The translations under genes and the position numbers were made by a program. Of a DNA stretch of 64,000 nt, positions 59,677-64,000 are shown one piece after another; position 1 is the stretch's first letter, and each line of letters begins with the position of its first letter. Source of the stretch: Desulfosalsimonas propionicica (GTDB taxonomy: Bacteria; Desulfobacterota; Desulfobacteria; Desulfobacterales; Desulfosalsimonadaceae); the NCBI RefSeq assembly GCF_013761005.1, contig NZ_JACDUS010000003.1, positions 1-64,000 of the forward strand, read 5' to 3'. The notes beneath the pieces are model-generated. The model was not told the DNA's origin and ran no database searches. It saw nothing but the letters and a program-made list of their open reading frames with translations.

Positions 59677-61500
59677 TTACAGACCGCCAAAACCCGCGTC
59701 ATCGATTTCAATGGCGGCGGCCGAGCAGTCGCTGATGGATTCGAGTTTGCCCATGGCCAGCGGCAGCACGGTGCGGACATAGAATTCCGCGGTTTTGATC
59801 TGGCCCTGGTAAAATGCCTGGTCTTTTTTCCTGACCTTGCCCGTGAGCTTTGCCGCTGCTGTTTTTGCACGCCACAAAAGCATCCAGGCCAGCAGCACAT
59901 CTCCGATCACATCCAGAAAAAGCCAGGAGTGGGCGAATGCAACCTTTATTTCCTCTGACATGGCTTTTTGGCCAAGGCCCATGGCGGTTTCGCCCAAACG
60001 GTTGACCGCCTTTTCCACCTTTTCGGCCAGGCCGGCAAGCTCGTCATTTTTTTTGGCCTCAGCCACGGTTTTCTGCATTTCCCCGAGCAGCCCGCCGAAA
60101 ACCTGTCCCTTTTTCATGCCCAGCTTGCGGCCGAGCATGTCCATGGCCTGGATTCCGCTGGTACCCTCGTAAATGGAGGCGATCTTGCAGTCCCTGGCAT
60201 ACTGCTCCACCGGATAATCCTTGGTGTAGCCCGCACCGCCGTAGACCTGGATGGCCTGGACGCAGACCTCGTGGCCGTGAACCGACAGGTAGTCCTTGAT
60301 CACCGGTGTGAGAAAATCATAGAGGCCGTCGAAAAATTCGCGTTCCTCCTCTGTTTTCGCCAGAGAGGCCTTGGTGCGGCAGGATGCGGTGTAGTAGAAC
60401 AGGCTGCGCATTCCGTCAACGTAGGATTTCATCCACAGCAGCATGCGCCGTACGTCCGGATGGTTGATAATGGGCACGGACGGGGCTTCGTGGTTGAAAT
60501 AATCATTCATGTCCCGGCCCTGGACGCGCTGCCGTGCGTAATTGACAGCCTGCATGTAGGCTGCAGACGCGTAGGCCAGGCCCTGCAGGCCGGTTGCCAT
60601 GCGCGCGCCGTTCATCATGTTAAACATGATGCGCATTCCCTTGCGCTCCTCGCCCAGCAGGTAGCCGACGCACTTGCCCTTTGATCCCATGGCCATGCTG
60701 CAGGTGGCGCTTGCATGGATGCCGTGTTTTTCCTCGGTTCCCGTGCACACGATGTCGTTTCGTTCGCCCGGGGAGCCGTCCTCGTTGACCAGGTACTTGG
60801 GCACGATGAAAATGGAAATGCCCTTGCTGCCCGCGGGATCGCCCTCGATGCGGGCCAGTACCGGATGGATGATGTTTTCACACAAGTCGTGCTCGCCGTT
60901 GGTGATAAAGATCTTGTTACCGGTCAGGCTGTAGGTGCCGTCGTCATTTCGCACTGCGGATGTGGTCAAAGCACCCACGTCCGAGCCGGCCTCGGGTTCG
61001 GTCAGCAGCATGGTCCCGCCCCACTTGCCGGATACCAGGTTTTCCACGTAGGCTTTTTTCTGCTCTTCTGTGCCGTATTTGTGGATCATGTCCGCGGTGC
61101 CGTTGCCCATGGTGGTGTAGGAGTACAGGGCCCAGTTGCCGCCCATGAAATATTCGCTGGCCGCAGAAACCACCAGTCCGGGCACGCCCTGGCCGCCCAT
61201 TTCTGAAGGGGGGGCCAGGCTGCCCCATTCGCCTTCCAGAAGCAGTTTGTGAACCCGGTGAAAAGAATCCGGGACCCGGACCTGGCCGTTTTCAAAACGC
61301 ACTTCCTGGCGGTCGCCTTCCTGGAGGGTAGGCAAAAGCCCCTTTACGGCCAGGTTGCGCGCCTCGTTGATGATCATGTCACAGGTTTTTTTGTTAAAAT
61401 CCCTGTAAAGCTCATACGTGAGCAGATCCTCGCCGTTCATCTGCTCCCAGATGACAAAATCAATGTCTCTTCTGTCTGCCAGTTGCTGTGCCATAATCAT
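59677..61500 (-). CDS. Acyl-CoA dehydrogenase, large type
   Basis: A 607 aa flavoenzyme, longer than the usual 380-400 because of N- and C-terminal extensions found in the AidB/large-ACAD group. Seen: LTEPEAGSDVG and ITNGEHD for FAD/substrate binding, YGGAGYTKDYPVEQYARD, and IYEGTSGIQAMD with the catalytic Glu position. It oxidises an acyl-CoA, passing electrons to ETF. AAAGGAAACAA precedes the ATG at 61500. Its promoter region faces a divergent MerR-type regulator and contains a palindrome at 61586-61603. Confidence 0.9.
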   Translation of the reverse strand: MIMAQQLADRRDIDFVIWEQMNGEDLLTYELYRDFNKKTCDMIINEARNLAVKGLLPTLQEGDRQEVRFENGQVRVPDSFHRVHKLLLEGEWGSLAPPSEMGGQGVPGLVVSAASEYFMGGNWALYSYTTMGNGTADMIHKYGTEEQKKAYVENLVSGKWGGTMLLTEPEAGSDVGALTTSAVRNDDGTYSLTGNKIFITNGEHDLCENIIHPVLARIEGDPAGSKGISIFIVPKYLVNEDGSPGERNDIVCTGTEEKHGIHASATCSMAMGSKGKCVGYLLGEERKGMRIMFNMMNGARMATGLQGLAYASAAYMQAVNYARQRVQGRDMNDYFNHEAPSVPIINHPDVRRMLLWMKSYVDGMRSLFYYTASCRTKASLAKTEEEREFFDGLYDFLTPVIKDYLSVHGHEVCVQAIQVYGGAGYTKDYPVEQYARDCKIASIYEGTSGIQAMDMLGRKLGMKKGQVFGGLLGEMQKTVAEAKKNDELAGLAEKVEKAVNRLGETAMGLGQKAMSEEIKVAFAHSWLFLDVIGDVLLAWMLLWRAKTAAAKLTGKVRKKDQAFYQGQIKTAEFYVRTVLPLAMGKLESISDCSAAAIEIDDAGFGGL

Positions 61501-61585
61501 TTGTTTCCTTTCGCGGTGTAATGGTACAAAATAATGCCGGCTGCCGGCGGCGGGCTGCCAATGCAGACAACATGTTTGCAAAAAA

Positions 61586-61603
61586 CGTGTAGTATGCTAC
61601 ACG
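61586..61603. promoter_or_regulatory. Probable operator between acyl-CoA dehydrogenase and MerR-type genes
   Basis: CGTGTAG-TATG-CTACACG has perfect 7-base arms. It lies in the divergent promoter region, 85 bases from the acyl-CoA dehydrogenase start and 22-102 bases from the two possible regulator starts. Likely bound by the regulator. Confidence 0.65.
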
Positions 61604-61687
61604 ATAGTCAGACAAAATACTCCCATGACCATCTTTGTCAATAAAAAAGATAGAGACGGAAAATTTGGAAAATCGGAGACACATAGC

Positions 61688-62416
61688 GTGAAAATCAGCG
61701 AATTGGTCAAAAAAACAGGGGTTTCCAAGGAAACCATTCATTATTACATCCGCGAGGGAGTGCTGCCCAGGCCGGAAAAAACCGGCACCAACCAGGCCGA
61801 CTACGGAGCGGATTTCGTGGAGCAGGTTCGGCTGATAAAGGCCCTTCGGGAAAATTATTTTCTGCCCATACCCGTGATCAAAAAGCTGATGAAAAAGCAC
61901 AACAAGCAGTCGCCCGCAGACCGGTCGGCTTTCATGTTTCTTTCCGAGTACATCCGGCCCCTGGATCAGCTGCTTTCCGGCGGGGTCACCGGGCGCGCGG
62001 CTTTTATCGAGGCCACGGGCATCAGTGAAAAATGGCTTGACAAAATGGAGCAATGGGGGATTATCACAAGCGAAAACCGGAGCGGAAAGCCGTATTATTC
62101 CCAGGATGACGTGATCATCGGCAGGCTGCTGGTGGACATGGACGGCATCGGCATCGGCCCCAGAGACGGCTTTGATCCGGCAGAACTGCGCAACTTCACC
62201 GACTTGTTCCGGGACCTGGTGGCCAGAAATGTCCAGCGGTTCATGGACCTGGGCTGGGAGCAGATGGCCCGGGGGGAGCTGCGTAAAAAAAGCAGCCAGT
62301 CAACCGAGATCATGAGCCTGTTTTTTTATCACATCTACCGGAAAATGGTCAAAGAGCAGTACCGCCGGTATTTTCAGGAAATCGGAGAGCGCCGGAAGGA
62401 TGAAGAAAACGAATGA
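61688..62416 (+). CDS. MerR-like transcriptional regulator
   Basis: A 242 aa protein from the GTG at 61688, which has GGAGA at proper spacing; an ATG at 61625 would add 21 residues but lies within a few bases of the presumed operator and would leave almost no leader. N-terminal winged HTH (KISELVKKTGVSKETIHYYIREGVL) of MerR type, a helical linker (about 70-110) and a second HTH-like segment (about 115-155, IEATGISEKWLDKM). No Cys-metal site. It probably controls the divergent acyl-CoA dehydrogenase operon and its own ABC operon, perhaps sensing an acyl-CoA (inference). Confidence 0.82.
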   Translation: MKISELVKKTGVSKETIHYYIREGVLPRPEKTGTNQADYGADFVEQVRLIKALRENYFLPIPVIKKLMKKHNKQSPADRSAFMFLSEYIRPLDQLLSGGVTGRAAFIEATGISEKWLDKMEQWGIITSENRSGKPYYSQDDVIIGRLLVDMDGIGIGPRDGFDPAELRNFTDLFRDLVARNVQRFMDLGWEQMARGELRKKSSQSTEIMSLFFYHIYRKMVKEQYRRYFQEIGERRKDEENE

Positions 62417-63342
62417 ATTCCCTTATTGAAGCGATAGACGTATATAAATCCTTCAACGGGGTCAAGGCGGTAAATGGTGTGGATCTGCGGATCCGCCCCG
62501 GTCAGTTCACCGCTTTGCTGGGGCCCAACGGCGCAGGCAAAACCACCCTGGTGGAGATGATCGAGGGCATCCAGGCACCCGACCATGGGGAGATCAGGAT
62601 TCTGGGAAGGCCGTGGAAGGGAAATGAACAATACCTGCGCCGGCGAATCGGGCTTTGCCTCCAGGAAACCCGGTTTATGGACAAATTAAGCGTATGGGAA
62701 ACCCTGCGGTTGTTTGCCTCCTTTTTCGGCCTGGGCAAAGCCCGGGTAAAAGAGATTCTGGCCTTGTCCGGGCTGGCGGCAAAGCACAGCCAGCGGGTGG
62801 TGCATCTGTCAGGCGGCCAGCGTCAGCGGCTGGCACTGGGCATTTCGCTGTTAAATAATCCGCAGGTGCTGCTGCTCGACGAACCCACCACGGGTTTGGA
62901 TCCCAACGCCCGCCGGGAGATCTGGTCAATTTTGCTGGATTTGAAAAAAAACACCCGCACTTGCCTGGTGCTGACCACTCATTATATGGAAGAAGCAGAA
63001 AAACTTTGCGAGCACATCCAGATCATGGACCAGGGCAGGGTTCTGCGGGAAGGAAGCCTGCAGGATTTGCTGGAAGATACACAGGCGGAAAAAATCATCG
63101 AGTTTACCATCGACAATCCGGATCACGCCGGGCCGGAGCTTTTGGAAAACGCCCCGTTTGCCGTGCAGTGGGATTCGGTTGCCGGCCGGGGCACGGTGGC
63201 CATTTCCGATATCGAGCATCAGCTTCCGGTTTTTCTCGATTTTCTCAAAAACCGGGGGCTGCATCTGAAAAACATGGAGTGCCGGAGAAAGACCCTGGAT
63301 GATCTGTTTACCGAAATGACAGGAAGGCGCCTTCATGACTGA
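62413..63342 (+). CDS. ABC transporter ATP-binding protein
   Basis: A 309 aa ABC-2-type exporter ATPase. Seen: Walker A GPNGAGKTT (about 37-45), Q-loop region, ABC signature LSGGQRQRLALG, Walker B VLLLDEPTTGLDP, and H-loop TTHYMEEAE. A C-terminal accessory part (about 215-309) is typical of drug/lipid or Nod-type exporters. Starts inside the regulator stop (ATGA overlap), so it is in the same operon. Cargo unknown. Confidence 0.93.
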   Translation: MNSLIEAIDVYKSFNGVKAVNGVDLRIRPGQFTALLGPNGAGKTTLVEMIEGIQAPDHGEIRILGRPWKGNEQYLRRRIGLCLQETRFMDKLSVWETLRLFASFFGLGKARVKEILALSGLAAKHSQRVVHLSGGQRQRLALGISLLNNPQVLLLDEPTTGLDPNARREIWSILLDLKKNTRTCLVLTTHYMEEAEKLCEHIQIMDQGRVLREGSLQDLLEDTQAEKIIEFTIDNPDHAGPELLENAPFAVQWDSVAGRGTVAISDIEHQLPVFLDFLKNRGLHLKNMECRRKTLDDLFTEMTGRRLHD

Positions 63343-64000
63343 GTCTGTCTTATCCCGGCACCAGATTTGTCATCTGTTTGCCGCCCATGCACGGGAGGTG
63401 ATTCGTGAGCCTGCGGTGATTTTCTGGGGGATTGTTTTTCCCATTCTCATTTCTCTGGGCCTGGGTCTGGCCTTTACCCAGCAAGGTGAAACCGTCTACC
63501 GCGTGGGCGTTGTCCTGGGCAATGCCGAAGTTCCCGGCAATGGCAGAGGGCTGGAAAGTTTTCTGGACAACAGGGCCGGGGATTTGGATTTGCCGGAAAA
63601 CCACAGCCCGGCCTGGCAGATGACCCTGGAGGACAGCCAACTGGGCACAACCCGGTTTGAGTTTGTCCGGACTGACTGGCAATCGGCCATGGTGGAGATC
63701 AAGCGGGGCAAGCTTAACCTGGTCATGAGCCCGGTGGAAAACAAAGGGATCCAATACCATTTTGACCCCCGCAATCCAGAGGCGGAATTGGCCTATCTGA
63801 AGCTTTCAGCTGCCGTGCAGGGCAGGGCGGAGGAAAGTGGGGGCGCCCGGGACCAAATCTCCCCCCTGACGGTGACCGGCACCCGGTATATCGATTTTCT
63901 GGTGCCGGGTCTGATCTGCATGAACGTGATGATGTCGTGCATGTGGGGCATCAGTTACGGAATGATTGACAAGCGCTCAAAAAAGCTGCTGCGCCGGATG
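63335..64000 (+). CDS. ABC-2-type permease (runs off the window)
   Basis: A partial gene of 222 codons, with the ATG overlapping the ATPase stop by 8 bases. An N-terminal cytoplasmic part and first transmembrane helix (about 28-48, FWGIVFPILISLGLGLAF) are followed by a large extracytoplasmic domain (about 50-185) and a second helix starting near residue 188 (YIDFLVPGLICMNVMM). This is the layout of ABC-2 permeases with a long loop between helix 1 and 2. The C terminus lies beyond 64000. Confidence 0.85.
   Translation, partial: MTESVLSRHQICHLFAAHAREVIREPAVIFWGIVFPILISLGLGLAFTQQGETVYRVGVVLGNAEVPGNGRGLESFLDNRAGDLDLPENHSPAWQMTLEDSQLGTTRFEFVRTDWQSAMVEIKRGKLNLVMSPVENKGIQYHFDPRNPEAELAYLKLSAAVQGRAEESGGARDQISPLTVTGTRYIDFLVPGLICMNVMMSCMWGISYGMIDKRSKKLLRRM

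Overview
The window reads as chromosome of a strictly anaerobic, Gram-negative, sulfate-reducer-like bacterium, most likely Desulfobacterota (Desulfobacterales). This is an inference from content: GC-rich coding DNA, sigma-54 activators, several iron-sulfur and redox proteins, tripartite RND pumps with lipoprotein parts, and an acyl-CoA dehydrogenase/enoyl-CoA hydratase pair. I saw no rRNA, tRNA, CRISPR array, transposase or phage gene.

Layout. 1-2.4 kb: a small ORF, an ACR3 arsenite pump with its ArsR repressor, and a short DUF4405 membrane protein. 2.5-7.4 kb: a PAS/sigma-54 activator followed by a probable sigma-54 promoter and a four-gene operon (NifX/NifB-like protein, membrane class III cyclase, rhodanese, TauE/SafE permease). 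7.4-19.4 kb (minus strand): one tightly packed operon with two RND permeases, two adaptors, one shared TolC-type lipoprotein, an ACR3-like BASS transporter and Lgt. 19.5-27.1 kb (minus): a cluster of a YraQ/ArsP-like permease, a DGC zinc protein, a MauE/DoxX protein, duplicated thioredoxin plus rhodanese pairs, a universal stress protein, an Fe-S protein and an ArsR regulator. Three copies of one operator-like motif lie before separate transcription units, so I read it as one ArsR regulon. 27.1-33.5 kb: DUF190 plus CrcB (fluoride), an M48 peptidase lipoprotein, a decayed histidine-kinase fragment, a large unrecognised protein, an outer-membrane barrel and an MFS-LuxR fusion.

33.5-42 kb is a nitrogen-assimilation island: glnD, amt, glnB, glnA and a second amt. 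glnD and the second amt each have a sigma-54 promoter preceded by related ACAA-centred palindromes, which points to one shared activator. A 0.7 kb gene-free stretch after glnA holds a terminator, a MITE-like element and a 199-base long hairpin; a second copy of the MITE-like element lies upstream of tyrA near 55.7 kb. 42-46.5 kb: NadE, an L,D-transpeptidase, an ADP-ribosylglycohydrolase, a CDF transporter and a ComB-like phosphatase. 46.5-50.5 kb (minus): a three-subunit Tat-exported molybdenum hydroxylase. 50.7-57.1 kb: FtsH, shikimate kinase, a winged-helix/ferredoxin protein, TyrA (minus) and a flippase-like membrane protein. 57-64 kb: a receiver-GGDEF-EAL protein, enoyl-CoA hydratase and acyl-CoA dehydrogenase (minus), then a divergent MerR regulator and an ABC exporter whose permease runs off the end.

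The most promising candidate for an undescribed system is the ArsR-controlled envelope thiol/sulfur-relay cluster at 19.5-27.1 kb. The sigma-54/NifX/cyclase/rhodanese/TauE operon at 2.5-7.4 kb comes second.
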